Shown: positions 11,111 through 22,485 of the stretch, one piece after another | Layout: each line of letters opens with the position of its first letter | Numbering within the stretch: the first letter of the stretch is position 1 | DNA from: Sciurus carolinensis | Taxonomy: Eukaryota; Chordata; Mammalia; Rodentia; Sciuridae | Length of the DNA stretch: 64,000 nt | Direction: 5' to 3' | Assembly: GCF_902686445.1 (NCBI RefSeq) | Contig: NC_062218.1 | Span: 130,814,594 to 130,878,593, forward strand | Made by a program: the position numbers and the translations under genes | The notes under the pieces: generated by a model | Told to the model about the DNA's origin: nothing | Database searches by the model: none | Seen by the model: the letters and a program-made list of their open reading frames with translations, nothing else

Positions 11111-12355
11111 AGGCTAAGCGTGGGGAAGGTGGGACTGGGCAATATTTCCTTAGTTTTTATCGGGTACTTCCTGGGCGCCAAGGGTTTGGCTTAGGGCTTT
11201 TCTCTATTAATTCTTAACAACAGTACGTCGTACAAAAGTAACTGAGACCCAGGAGTTAAGTAACCTCCCCGAATTCTCATGGTAGTACTTTGGTGCAGCC
11301 TGAATATAAACCCAAGCAATCTACCTTCAGGGCATCCTTCGAGACTTAGGGGAGGAAATTGAAAGAAGATGCCTGGGATCCAGGATGCACGGTTATGGGG
11401 TGGCAGAGATGGGACTAGAACCAGTCCCCTACTGCTAGTAACCTCTATTCTCCTTTGGCTACTTCCTGGAGCTCAAGGGCTCGGCTGTGTTGGGGTCCTG
11501 GGCACTTTAAAACCGACAGGGCCAGGAGTCACAATGTTTAAGCCCACTACCTTGTCCTCAGTCACTCTCAAGTGCCAAGGCTTCCAGATAACAACACGAG
11601 AAGGAACGAGAAACGCCTGAGGTATAGCCGTCCCTTGGCATTTCAGTGGGGGCACCGTCAGCATCGTTGCCACTTCAGTGGGGCAAATTGTGGAGGGTTG
11701 TGAAGTAATGGCTTTCAGTGCCCATCAGGGCCTGCCTCTCCCCCAGTATAGTGTCACAACTCTTCACTTCCTTATAGTTCCTAGTACTTCTGTACCCCGA
11801 CTCTTTCCCCCACCCTCTACTCCGTCTTACTTGACTTCCCTTTACCTTTGGCTACTTATTTATGCCGTTCTCCTGCCATCTTAAATTTTTACTTATTTCT
11901 TCCAGCTTTTTAAAAATTTTATTTTTATGTTAACACTTGTGTAGAGCAGTTCCTATAACTTATTTGATAGGTGATGTCTGGAGGTAGGAATAGGGAGAGT
12001 ATGCTGAGGAGGTCTTAAATAACACCTCCTCTCCCCAAGTTTAGAACTAATTGAGAAGATGCAGAAGATAGCCAAAGGAGAGAAAAATGTCGCCACTCTC
12101 CTCCCCTAGAAGTAGGGAGCAACCCAAAGCCCAGTTCTGGCAGGTGGGCAGAGCCAGAGGGGCAACTCAGAAGCTGCTGGGTTGAGCATTTCAGCTGTCT
12201 GCTTCTCAACTCCCTGTTCAAATAAATGACTCCTTTGAGGAGGAGTGAGTGAGGGTTGGGAGAAAGTATGAATTTGGGACAGAAAATTACTCCAGTGCTG
12301 TTTCATACTGTGGTTCAAGACAGTGATTGTGAAATCAATTTAATGGGTAACAAGC
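11111..12355. other. Intergenic sequence upstream of ARL10
   Basis: Apparently unique DNA. A pair of similar phrases ('tacttcctgggcgcca' at 11166 and 'tacttcctggagctca' at 11460) hints at an old local duplication. No gene seen. Confidence 0.6.
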
Positions 12356-12359
12356 ATAA

Positions 12360-12785
12360 TTTTTATTTATTTATTTTTTATTTGCGGTACCAGGGGTTGA
12401 ACTCGGGGCACTCTTATCACTGAGCTACCCACCTAGTCCTTGTTATTATTTTATTTTTTTTGTACTGGGGGTTGAACCTGGAGGCACTTTACTACTGAGT
12501 TACATCTCCAGTTCTTTTTCATTTTTTAAAATTTGAGACAGGGTCTCACTAAGTTGCTTAGGGCCTCAATAAGTTGCCTAGCCTGGTCCCAAACTTGCTA
12601 TCTTCCTACCTCAGCCTCCCAAGTTGCTGGGATTACAGATGTCTGCCACTGGGCAGTCACTTTAAATTTTTTATTTTGAGACAAGTTCTCGTGAAGTTAC
12701 CAAGGCTGTCCTCGAACTTGTGATCCTCCTGCCTCACCTTCCCAAGTTACTGGGATTACAGGCATGCAGCACTTCACCCAGCGAT
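12360..12785 (-). repeat. Cluster of minus-strand ID and B1-like SINEs
   Basis: ID fragment 12360-12445, dimer 12455-12655, and a B1-like half 12660-12785. Confidence 0.8.
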
Positions 12786-13740
12786 TTCCACTCTTACATC
12801 CATTTTCAACTTTGGCTTCCATTTAACATGGTGCAATATCCATTGTAGAAACAGAGCCACTGTTAACCTCCTGAAAAAATAAAAAGGAAGACAAAGCGTC
12901 ATCAGTCATTATATGTAGCATCCTTGGACACTATTAATTGCTCTTCAGTTATAACCCCACCAGGACATTCTATAACTGAAGGTTAAGTTACAAAGATAAG
13001 CAATGCCAAACTTCCTTATACAGTTTTGCTGCATAGCAGTGTTTGTGAAAGAAATTGACAATGTCACTTTCCATTTAAAATTCCTCAGTGTTTTTACCTC
13101 TACCTGGATATATACTATATGTCTCTGATGATGAAGCAAGAAGAGACAAGTGACCAAAAATTAATGATCACCTACTGTGTGTCAGGTCTTGTTCTGGCAT
13201 GTAGTGGACTGCTACATAAAAACTGAACTAATCGTTGTCATCTCCTGGAGACTTCCTCCAACAATTTAATCAACCCAAGACCTGCCATGTTGTTTATTTT
13301 GTGTAAAGATCATATTTACCTTCATTTTTTAAATTCTAGAATCAGGCAACACTTCATTCTATAAAGTAGAATAAGTGTTCCAGTGAACCTACCATGTCTT
13401 TACATGACACTTTGCACAAATAATTAGTGCAGAGGTAGTGACTTGAGTCAGACTGAACCAATTTCTTCCACTAGGATTTTAAAATTTGGTACTGAGGGCC
13501 TTGAAACCAAGTTCTCTGGTGGCATAAGATGTAAAATCCACCAGCCATTTGCAGCTGTTTTTCCCACTTTTGAAGAAGATATTTTGAAGTCAAAGAGGTT
13601 GACACCAAACAGGAAAAAGCAAAGATGTAGAAGGTAAACTTGGAACCTTGATGTCATTTACATCCCTAGATATGGTTGTTTTTAAGATTCAGAGTTTGTT
13701 TTTGTTCAACATCCTTCCTTCTCTAATTTCTCTCCTTCAT
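12786..13740. other. Intergenic, no gene seen
   Basis: Mostly unique. About 50 bp at 13343-13395 ('caacacttcattctataaa...gtgttccagtga') recurs at 39271-39320, so it belongs to an unidentified old repeat family. Confidence 0.5.
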
Positions 13741-14033
13741 TTTTTAAAAATGGGGCTCTTGGAGGTTTCAAGATGGCGGACTAGAGGGAGGCTGCATTTC
13801 ATGTTGCTCCAGGACGCAGGATTCAAAAGAGGAGATAGTGAGAGACTTGGGATCAACTCAAAGTTGCCAGGTGAGTCTCTCCCATTGGGGAGGTGTCCCG
13901 GATGGGGCGGTAGTCCCGGAACGCAGGGAACTTTGTGAAGTAGAGTTGCTCGGTGAGACGCCCCTCCCCCCGCTGGAGCGGTAGACACGGACAACTGGGA
14001 ACATCGTAGAGGTGGCTGCTCAGCACAGCGCTT

Positions 14034-14740
14034 GGACTCAGAGCAACCACTGGGGCTCCGGGTGGCTGCCTGAGGAGGAGCTGCATGGCGAGCTGTTTGG
14101 ACTCAGAGCGACCGCTTCTGAACACCGGGGGATGCCCAGAGGAAGAGGAGGAGCGTGGCGGGTCACTTGGTCTAGGAGTGACTGCATCAGAGCTACAGGC
14201 GGTTGCCAGAGAAGGAGCTGCGTGGCGAGCTGTTTAGACTCAGAGCGACCACTTCTGAACACCGGGGGGCTGCCGGGAGGAAGAGGAGGAGCATGGCGGG
14301 TCACTTGGTCTAGGAATGACTGCATCAGAGGCTCCGCGCAGCTGCTCAGAGGAGGAGGCGAGTGGTGAGTTGTTTGGACTCAAGCGACCACTCCTGAACA
14401 CTGGTGGCCTGCCTGGAGGAGGAGCACGGTGGGTCACTTGGTCTCTGAGCGACTGCTCCTGAACACCCGGGGGGCTACCCCGAGGAGGAGGAGGAACAGG
14501 GCGGGTCACTTGGACTCGGAGTGACTGCCTAGGGCTACGGGCAGTTGGCGGGAGGAGGAGACGTGAAGTGAGTTGCTTGGACTCCTAGTGACTGCGTTGG
14601 AACCCCAGGCGACTGTCTGGAGGAAGAGGTGTGTGGCGGGTCTCTGGGACACGGAGCTATTGTACAGGGCTCCAGGTGGTGACTCAGAGGAGGGGCCGCA
14701 TAGCCAGGCGATTAGGTGCAGAGCAGGGTCCCAGGACTTA
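14034..14740 (+). repeat. Tandem monomer array in the L1 5' UTR
   Basis: About ten units of roughly 65-72 bp, each with a version of 'ttggactcagagcgac...gaacacc..ggggctgcc..gaggaggag..catggcggg'. Alternating unit types give a higher-order period near 137 bp (compare 14099, 14236 and 14377). By analogy with mouse L1 monomers this is probably promoter sequence. The long frames crossing it on both strands are by-products of the repeat. Confidence 0.8.
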
Positions 14741-15327
14741 GGAGGCTTCTTGGTGGAAGAGCTGCACAGAGACATGCTTAGGGGCGGAGTGAAGGTTCCA
14801 GGACTGCGGGCAGATTCTCTGAGGAGAGGCAGCCTGAGGAGACTCCTCTGCGAAGGGTGAGACTCCCAGGCCCAGGAGGTAGGTCCGGGCCCCTGGGAAC
14901 ATTGCAGAGGAAGACAGCCCAGCCCAGGCAGTAGTTGTAGATTGAGGGGAACCTCTAGGAGGGGAACTGACCAGCGAGACCTCCCCACCGGGTGAGTCTT
15001 CCCCGTCAGGTGAGGTTTTCCCACAAGGACATAAAACCAGAGACGCAGGCACAAACAGGCCTTGCCTCAGCCTGCAGCCTAGTTCCCCTTTGGATGACCA
15101 TTGGTCAACAAGTGGAGGCACCTCTGCCCACTATCAGGGAATATACCCCACCTGAGGGTCACCACCCCTAGAGAGGCAGCTTCCTTGTGGAACACTGCAT
15201 TATCAACTTCCTCCAAGACGTCAGGCTATTGAAGGATAAGAGGGGATATACTAGCAATCTTCAGGGACATTATAAGTCAATAGAGGAAATCTGCAATATC
15301 TTAATGATCCACTGATTCCTGAACAAT

Positions 15328-16374
15328 ATGAGAAAACAAGGGAAGAAAATGCCCCAAACAAATCTAGATGTTACATCAATAAAATCCAATGACAGCATGG
15401 CAGAAGAAATGACAGAAAGGGAGTTCAGAATGTACATAATTAAAATGATCAGGGAAGCAAACGATGAGATGAAAGAGCAAATGCAGGCATTGAATGATGA
15501 GATGAAAGAGCAAATGCAGGCATTGAATGATAGCACCAATCGACAGTTAAAAGAGCAAATACAGGAAGCAAAAGATCATTTCAATAAAGAGTTAGAGATA
15601 TTGAAAAAAAACCAAACAGAAATCCTTGAAATGAAGGAAACAATAAACCAAATTAAGAACTCCATAGAAAGCATAACCAATAGGATAGAACACCTGGAAG
15701 ACAGACCCTCAGATATTGAAGATAAAATATTTAACCTTGAAAACAAAGTTGAACAAACAGAGAAGATGGTAAGAAATCATGAACAGAATCTGCAAGAACT
15801 ATGGGATATCATGAAAAGGCCAAATTTGAGAATTATTGGGATTGAGGAAGGCTAAGAGAAACAAACCAAAGGAATGAACAATCTATTCAATGAAATAATA
15901 TCAGAAAATTTCCCAAATCTGAAGAATGAAATAGAAAATCAAGTTCAAGAGGCTTATAGGACTCCAAATACACAAAATTACAACAGACCCACACCAAGGC
16001 ACATTATAATGAAAATACCTAACATAAAAAATAAAGACAGAATTTTAAAGGCTGTGAGAGAAAAGAACCAAATTACATTCAGGGGGAAACCAATACGCGT
16101 ATCAGCTGATTTTTCAATCCAGACCCTAAAAGCTAGAAGGGCCTGGAACAACATTTTTCAAGCTCTGAAAGAAAATGGATGCCAACCAAGAATCTTATAC
16201 CCAGCAAAACTTACCTTCAAATTTGACAATGAAATAAAATCATTCCATGATAAACAAAAACTAAAAGAATTTACAAAAAGAAAGCCAGCATTACAGAACA
16301 TTCTCAGCAAAATATTCCATGAGGAAGAGATAAAAAACAAAGAAGCAAATCAGCAAAGGGAGGAATTATCCTAA
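15328..16374 (+). pseudogene. L1 ORF1 (RNA-binding coiled-coil protein) with one stop codon
   Basis: Encodes the L1 ORF1p type: a long N-terminal coiled coil (about residues 30-150), then the RRM and C-terminal domain in the second half. 15328-15855 and 15874-16374 are in the same frame, split by a single TAA at 15853-15855; no frameshift is needed. An exact 33-bp tandem duplication (about 15460-15525) repeats the 11 residues around DEMKEQMQAL in the coiled coil. Confidence 0.93.
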
Positions 16375-16443
16375 AGGAACTGTCAAATAAAGGAGGAACC
16401 AAGTTGTGTCAAAAAAATAAATAAATAAATAAAATTTTAAAAA

Positions 16444-19400
16444 ATGAACCAAATGACCGGGAATACAAATCATATCTCAATAATAACCCTGAACGTTAAT
16501 GGCCTGAATTCATCAATCAAAAGACATAGACTGGCAGATTGGATTAAAAAGAAAGACCCAACAATATGTTGCCTGCAAGAGACTCACCTCATAGAAAGAG
16601 ATACCCATAGATAAAGGTGAAAGGATGGGGAAAAAATACCATGCACATGGACTCAGCAAAAAAGCTGGAGTATCCATCCTCATTTCAGAAAATGTGAACT
16701 TCAAGCCAAAGTTAGAAGGGATAAAGAAGGACATTTCATACTGCTTAAGGGAAGCATAAATCAGCAAGATATAACAATCATAAACATCTATGCCCCAAAC
16801 AGTGGCTCATCCATGTATGTCAAACAAATCCTTCTCAATTTTAGAAACCAAATAGATCATAACATAATAATACTAGGTGATTTTAACATGCCTCTCTCAC
16901 CACTGGACAGATCTTCCAAACAAAAATTGAACAAAGAAACCATAGATCTCAATAACACAATCAATAATTTAGACTTAACAGACATTTATAGAATATACCA
17001 TCCAACCAAGAGCGAATACACTTTCTTCTCAGCAGCACATGGATCCTTCTCTAAAATAGACCATATATTATGCCACAAAGCTAATGTTAGCAAATACAAG
17101 AAGATAGAGACACTACCTTGTATTCTATCAGATCATAATGGATTGAAGTTAGAAATAAATGAAAGAGTAAAAAACAGAAACTACTCCAACACCTGGAGAT
17201 TAAATAATATGCTATTATATGATGAATGGATAACAGAAGATATTAGGAAGGAAATTTAAAAATTCTTAGAGGTAAATGAGAACAAAGAAACATCATATCA
17301 AAATCTCTGGGACACTATGAAAGCAGTACTTAGAGGAAAATTTATTTCATGGAGCGCATTCAATAAAAGAAGTAAAACTCAACAAATCAACGACCTAACA
17401 CTACAGCTCAAAGTCCTAGAAAAAGAACAGACCAACACCAAAAGTAGTGGAAGACAGGAAATAGTTAAACTCAGAGCTGAAATCAACGAAATTGAAACAA
17501 AAGAAACAATACAAAAAATTGACAAAATAAATAGTTGATTCTTCAAAAAAATAAACAAAATTGATAAACCTTTAGCCACACTAACAAAGAGAAGACGAGA
17601 GAAAACCCAAATCACTAAAATTCGGAATGAACAAGGAAATATCACAACAGACACGACTGAAATACAAAACATAATTAGAAGCTATTTTGAAAATCTATAC
17701 TCCAACAAAATAGAAAATTTCGAAGACATCAACAGGTTTCTAGAGACATATGAATTGCCTAAACTGAACGAGGAGGACATACACAACTTAAATAGACCAA
17801 TTTCAAGTAATGAAATAGAGAAGTCATCAAAAGCCTACCAACAAAGAAAAGTCCAGGACCAGATGGGTTCTCAGCCGAGTTCTACAAAACCTTTAAAGAA
17901 GAGCTCATTCCAAATGTGGTATATATATACAATGGAATATTACTCAGCCATAAAGAACGATAAAATTATGGCATTTGCAGGCAAATGGATGAAACTGGAG
18001 AATATCATGCTAAGTGAGATAAGCCAATCTCAAAAAACCAAAGGAAGAATATCGCTATTAAGTGGATGATGACACATAATGGGGGGTGGGAAGGGTTAGT
18101 GTTGGGGTTGGAGTTGGGTTTAGGGAGGGGGGCAGGAATGGAGGAAGGAAGGACTGTATAGATAGAGGGGAAGGGTGGGAGGGGAGGGGGGGAAGGGAAA
18201 AAATGGCAGAATGAATCAAACAACATTACCCTATGTAGATTTATGATTACACAAATGGTATGCCTTTACGCCATGTACAGACAGAGAAACAACATGTATC
18301 CCATTTGTTTACAATTTTATAATTAAAAAAAAAAAAAAGAAGAGCTCATTCCAATACTTCTCAAAGTATTCCATAAAATAGAAGAGGAGGGAACCCTCCC
18401 AAACTCATTCTATGAAGCCAATATTACCCTGATACCTAAACCAGACAGAGACACATCGAGGAAAGAAAATTTCAGACCAATATCCTTAATGAACATCGAC
18501 GCAAAAATTCTCAACAAAATTTTAGCAAATCGCATACAAAAACATATTAAAAAGATAGTGCACCATGATCAAGTGGGTTTCATCCCAGGGATGCAAGGTT
18601 GGTTCAACATCAGGAAATCAATAAATGTAATTCACCATATCAATAGACTTAAAGTCAAGAATCACATGATTATTTCAATAGATGCAGAAAAAGCATTTGA
18701 TAAAATACAGCACCCCTTCATGCTGAAAACACTAGAAAAAATAGGGATAGTGGGAACATTCCTTAACCTCGTAAAGGCCATCTATGCTAAGCCCATGGCT
18801 AATATCATTCTAAATGGTGAAAAACTGAAAGCATTCCCCCTAAAAACTGGAACAAGGCAGGGATGCCCTCTTTCACCACTTCTATTCAATATCGTCCTTG
18901 AAACTCTAGCCAGAGCAATTAGACAGACCAAAGAAATTACAGGGATACGAATAGGAAAAGAAGAACTCAAACTATCCCTATTTGCTGATTACATGATTAT
19001 ATACTTAGAGGAACCAGGAAATTCCACCAGAAACTTTTAGAACTCATAAGTGAATTCAGTAAAGTAGCGGGATATAAGATCAATGCACATAAATCTAAGG
19101 CATTTTTATACATAAGCGATGAATCTTCAGAAAGAGAAATTAGGAAAACTACCCCATTCACAATAGCATCGAAAAAAATAAAATACTTGGGAATCAGTCT
19201 CACAAAAGAGGTGAAAGACCTCTACAATGAGAACTACAGAACACTAAAGAAAGAAATTAAAGAAAACCTTAGAAGATGGAAAGATCTCCCATGTTCTTGG
19301 ATAGGAAGAATTAATATTGTCAAAATGGCTATACTACAAAAGTGCTATACAGATTCAATGCAATTCCAATTAAAATTCCCATGATGTACCTTACAGAAAT

Positions 19401-20549
19401 AGAGCAAGAAATTATGAAATTCATCTGGAAGAATAAAAAACCCAGACTAGCTAAAGCAATCCTTGGCAGAAAGAGTGAAGCAAGGGGTATCGCAATACCA
19501 GATCTTCAACTCTACTACAAAGCAATAGTAACAAAAATGGCATGGTATTGGTACCAAAATAGAAAGGTGGATCAATGGTACAGAATAGAGGACACGGACA
19601 CAAACCCAAATAAATACAATTTTCTCATACTAGACAAAGGGGCCAAAAATATGCAATGGAGAAAAGATAGCCTCTTCAACAAATGGTGCTGGGAGAATTG
19701 GAAATCCATATGCAACAGAATGAAACTAAACCCATATCTCTCACCATGCACGAAACTAAACTCAAAATGGATTAAGGACCTCGGAATCAGACCAGAGACC
19801 TTGCATCTTATAGAAGAAAAAGTAGGTCCAGAGCTTCAACATGTTGGCTTAGGACCAGACTTCCTCAACAGGACTCCCATAAAAGCAAGAAATAAAAGCA
19901 AGAATCAATAACTGGAATAGATTCAAACTAAAAAGCTTCTCTCAGCAAAGGAAACTATCAGCAATGCAAAGAAAGAGCCTATAGAGTGGGAGAAAATCTT
20001 TGCCAATCATACTTCAGATAGAGCACTAATCTCCAGAATCTATAAAGAACTCAAAAAACTCTACACCAAGAATGCAAATAATCCAATCGACAAATGGGCT
20101 AAGGAAATGAATAGACACTTCACAGAAGAAGATCTACAAGCAATCAACAAACATATGGAAAAATGTTCAACATCTCTGGTAATAAGAGAAATGCAAATCA
20201 AAACCACCCTAAGATTCCATCTCACCCCAATTAGAATGGCAATTATCAAGAATACAAGCAACAACAGGTGTTGGTGAGGATGTGGGGAGAAAGGTACACT
20301 CATACATTGGTGGTGGGGCTGCAAATTAGTGCAGCCACTTTGGAAAGCAATGTGGAGACTCCTTAGAAAACTTGGAATGGAAGCACCCTTTGACCCAGCT
20401 ATCCCACTCCTTGGCCTATACCCAAAGGACTTAAAATCAGCATACTACAGAGATACAGCCACATCAATGTTCATAGCTGCTCAGTTCACAATAGCCAGAT
20501 TGTGGAACCAACCTAGATGTCCTTCAATTGATGAACGGATAAAGAAACT

Positions 20550-20553
<4 letters not shown>
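16444..20553 (+). pseudogene. L1 ORF2 (endonuclease and reverse transcriptase), broken
   Basis: The ATG at 16444 opens the apurinic endonuclease domain (16.45-17.2 kb; LNVNGLNS and the SDHNGL motif are visible). The reverse-transcriptase domain spans 18.37-19.2 kb with the [10 protein letters not shown] and [11 protein letters not shown] motifs. The C-terminal region runs to 20553. Stops appear near 16612 and after 17258, with frame changes near 18489, 19040 and 19340. The polymerase motif reads FADY at about 18982-18993 where active L1s have FADD. A 422-bp L1 insertion interrupts it at 17914. Confidence 0.93.
17895..18354 (+). mobile_element. 5'-truncated L1 of the same family nested in ORF2
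   Basis: 17914-18335 repeats the 3' end of the host L1 (compare 20546-20975): end of ORF2, G-rich 3' UTR, A-tail. It is flanked by a perfect 19-bp target duplication, AAAGAAGAGCTCATTCCAA, at 17895-17913 and 18336-18354. Removing it restores continuous ORF2 homology. Confidence 0.95.

Positions 20554-20590
<37 letters not shown>
20552..20590 (+). repeat. (TA)n microsatellite in the L1
   Basis: About 19 TA units at the end of ORF2. The nested copy has only four to five at the equivalent place. Confidence 0.95.
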
Positions 20591-20594
<4 letters not shown>

Positions 20595-20740
20595 GAATAT
20601 TACTCAGCCATAAAGAATGATAAAATTATGGCATTTGCAGGCAAATGGATGAAACTGGAGAATATCATGCTAAGTGAGATAAGCCAATCTCAAAAAATAA
20701 AAGGACAAATGATCTCGCTGATAAGTGGATGATGACAATA

Positions 20741-20865
20741 ATGGGGGTGGGAGGGGTTAGTGTTAGGGTTAGAGTTAGGTTAGGGAGGGGGCAATAATGG
20801 AGGAAGGAAGGACTGTATAGTGGGAAAAGAGGGGTGGGAGGGGTGGTGGGAAGGGAAAAAATAAC
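20741..20865 (+). repeat. G-rich L1 3' UTR tract
   Basis: Runs of G3-G6 on the plus strand, including 'ttagtgttagggttagag', form a polypurine tract with G-quadruplex potential. The nested copy has the matching tract at 18079-18190. Confidence 0.75.
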
Positions 20866-21030
20866 AGAATGAATCAAACAACATTACCCTATGTGAATTT
20901 ATGATTACACAAATGGTATGCCTTTACACCATGTACAAACAGAGAAACAACATGTATCCCATTTGTTTACAATAAAAAAAACAACAAAAATCCAAAAACC
21001 AAAAAGAAAAACAAAAAATAAATAAATAAA

Positions 21031-21160
21031 AATTTAAAAAAAAATGGGGCTTTCACTGTGTTGCCCTCATTGCTTATGAATTCTTGGCCTCAAAGTGATC
21101 CTCTTGCCTCAGACTCCCAAGAAGCTGGGACTGTAGGCCTGCACTACCACACCTGGATCT
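21031..21160 (-). repeat. B1-like half SINE (right part, split by the L1)
   Basis: 'ggggctttcactgtgttgccc...cctggatct' is the complement of a B1/Alu-like unit. The short piece at about 13735-13756 appears to be its other flank. Confidence 0.6.
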
Positions 21161-21317
21161 CTGCTTATTCCTATCGTCTCTTTCTTTCTAAGTTGGTTTT
21201 CTCTCTCTTGTAACCAAACAAGGGACTTTAACATGGTAACCACACAACCAACTTATTTTTAACATTTTATTTTGAAATAATTTCAGACTTAGAGAAAAGC
21301 TGCAAAGATAATCGTAG

Positions 21318-21746
21318 TAGTCAGCATTCTGTTACTATGACAAATACCTAAGATATTCTACTTATAAAGATAAAAGATTATTTTGACTCAAAATTTTAGA
21401 GGTCCATGATCAGTCAGCCCTGTTGTTTTGTGTGAGGCAGCCCATAATGGTGGGGAGTATATGTGAGGTAAGAATTGTCCCCCTCATGGTTAGGAAGCAA
21501 GAGAGAGAGAAGGGACTGGGAACCCGTTATCTCCTCTGATAGGGCGCCCTCAGTGACCTAAAGACCTCCTACTAGATCCCCCCTCCTTTTATTTTTATTT
21601 TTATATTTTTGGCACCAGGGATTGAACCCACCGGGCCTGGGCTCCACCTCTTAAAGCCTCTATCTACCTCCTTCCAGTAGCACCACCCTGAGGACCAAGC
21701 CATAACACAGCCTTTGCAGGACATTTATGATTCAAACTATAGCAAT
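21318..21746 (-). repeat. ERVL-MaLR-type LTR, interrupted by an ID fragment
   Basis: 'gtagtcagcattctgttactatgacaa...ggtccatgatcag...' is the complement of a rodent MaLR LTR. An ID piece sits at 21595-21645. Confidence 0.65.
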
Positions 21747-21837
21747 AGTACAGAAAGTTCCTGCATACACCTCATCTTGTTTCCCTTAATATTAACATCT
21801 TCCATAACCATGGTATAATTATTAAAACTAAGAAGGA

Positions 21838-22035
21838 ACCAGCATGCTGACATAGGCTTATAATCCAAGAAACTCAGGAGGCTGAGGAAGGAGGATTGCA
21901 AGTTTGAGACCAGCCTTAGCAACTTAGCAAGACTCTGTCTCAAAATAAAAATAAAAAGTGCTATGAATGTAGCTCAGTGGTAAAGTGCTCTTGAGTTCAA
22001 TTCCCTGTACCACAAAAAACAAACAAACAAAAACA
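21838..22035 (+). repeat. B1-like/ID dimer SINE
   Basis: B1 half, then ID half ('gctatgaatgtagctcagtgg'), then an A/C-rich tail. Confidence 0.85.
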
Positions 22036-22485
22036 AATAAGAAATTAACATTGGAACAATGCTGTTAACTAAATGACAGGCTTTATTCATATTCCTCCTA
22101 TTTTCCCACTGGCTTTTTTTCCCTATAGTGCCCAATCCAGAATGCTACATGTGGCATTTAGTTCTCAGTTTCCTCCAATCTCTGACAGTGCTTCAGTTTT
22201 TCTTTGTCTTTCATGACTCTGACACTTTTGAAGGGTACATTTTGTGGAATGTCCCTCAATTTGAATTTGTTGATTTCTCATCATTATAGAGTGAATGGAA
22301 TTTTGAGAAAAACACATTTGGGGGAAGAAGAGATGATATGCCCTAGTTGTCATCATATCAGGAGGTACATTACATCAATGTGTCCATATTATTGGTAATT
22401 TTACTTTGAGCACTTAGTATCTGCCAGGTTCTATCACAACAAAGTTATACTTTTTCCTTTCTATAATCTGTTCACTCAAAGTGGG
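22036..22485. other. Intergenic, no gene seen
   Basis: Resembles decayed L1 3' UTR in places ('cagtttcctccaatctctgacagtg...') but with no clear family. No coding signal. Confidence 0.45.

Larger units (their letters stand above)
13757..21030 (+). mobile_element. Near-full-length L1 (LINE-1), inactive, with a second L1 nested in it
   Basis: The layout is complete: 5' end with a YY1-type site (AAGATGGCGG at 13769-13778), a GC-rich 5' UTR with tandem monomers (14034-14740), ORF1 (15328-16374), ORF2 (16444 to about 20553), a G-rich 3' UTR (20730-20980) and an A-rich tail. Subtracting the nested insertion leaves about 6.8 kb. The likely target-site duplication is the shared 'aaaaatggggct' before 13757 and after 21030, lying in an older B1-like fragment. 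Stops and frameshifts in ORF2 and one stop in ORF1 make it incapable of autonomous movement. Confidence 0.95.

Noticed and set aside
14034..14740. CRISPR-like spaced repeats
   Set aside because: The units are contiguous, diverged monomers of a LINE promoter in a vertebrate genome.
14506..15054. 182-codon minus-strand frame
   Set aside because: Antisense to the L1 5' UTR tandem monomers; repeat-driven composition, no known domain.
20754..20790. TTAGGG-like interstitial telomere
   Set aside because: Part of the L1 3' UTR G-rich tract; the nested L1 copy has the same region, so it is inherited from the element.
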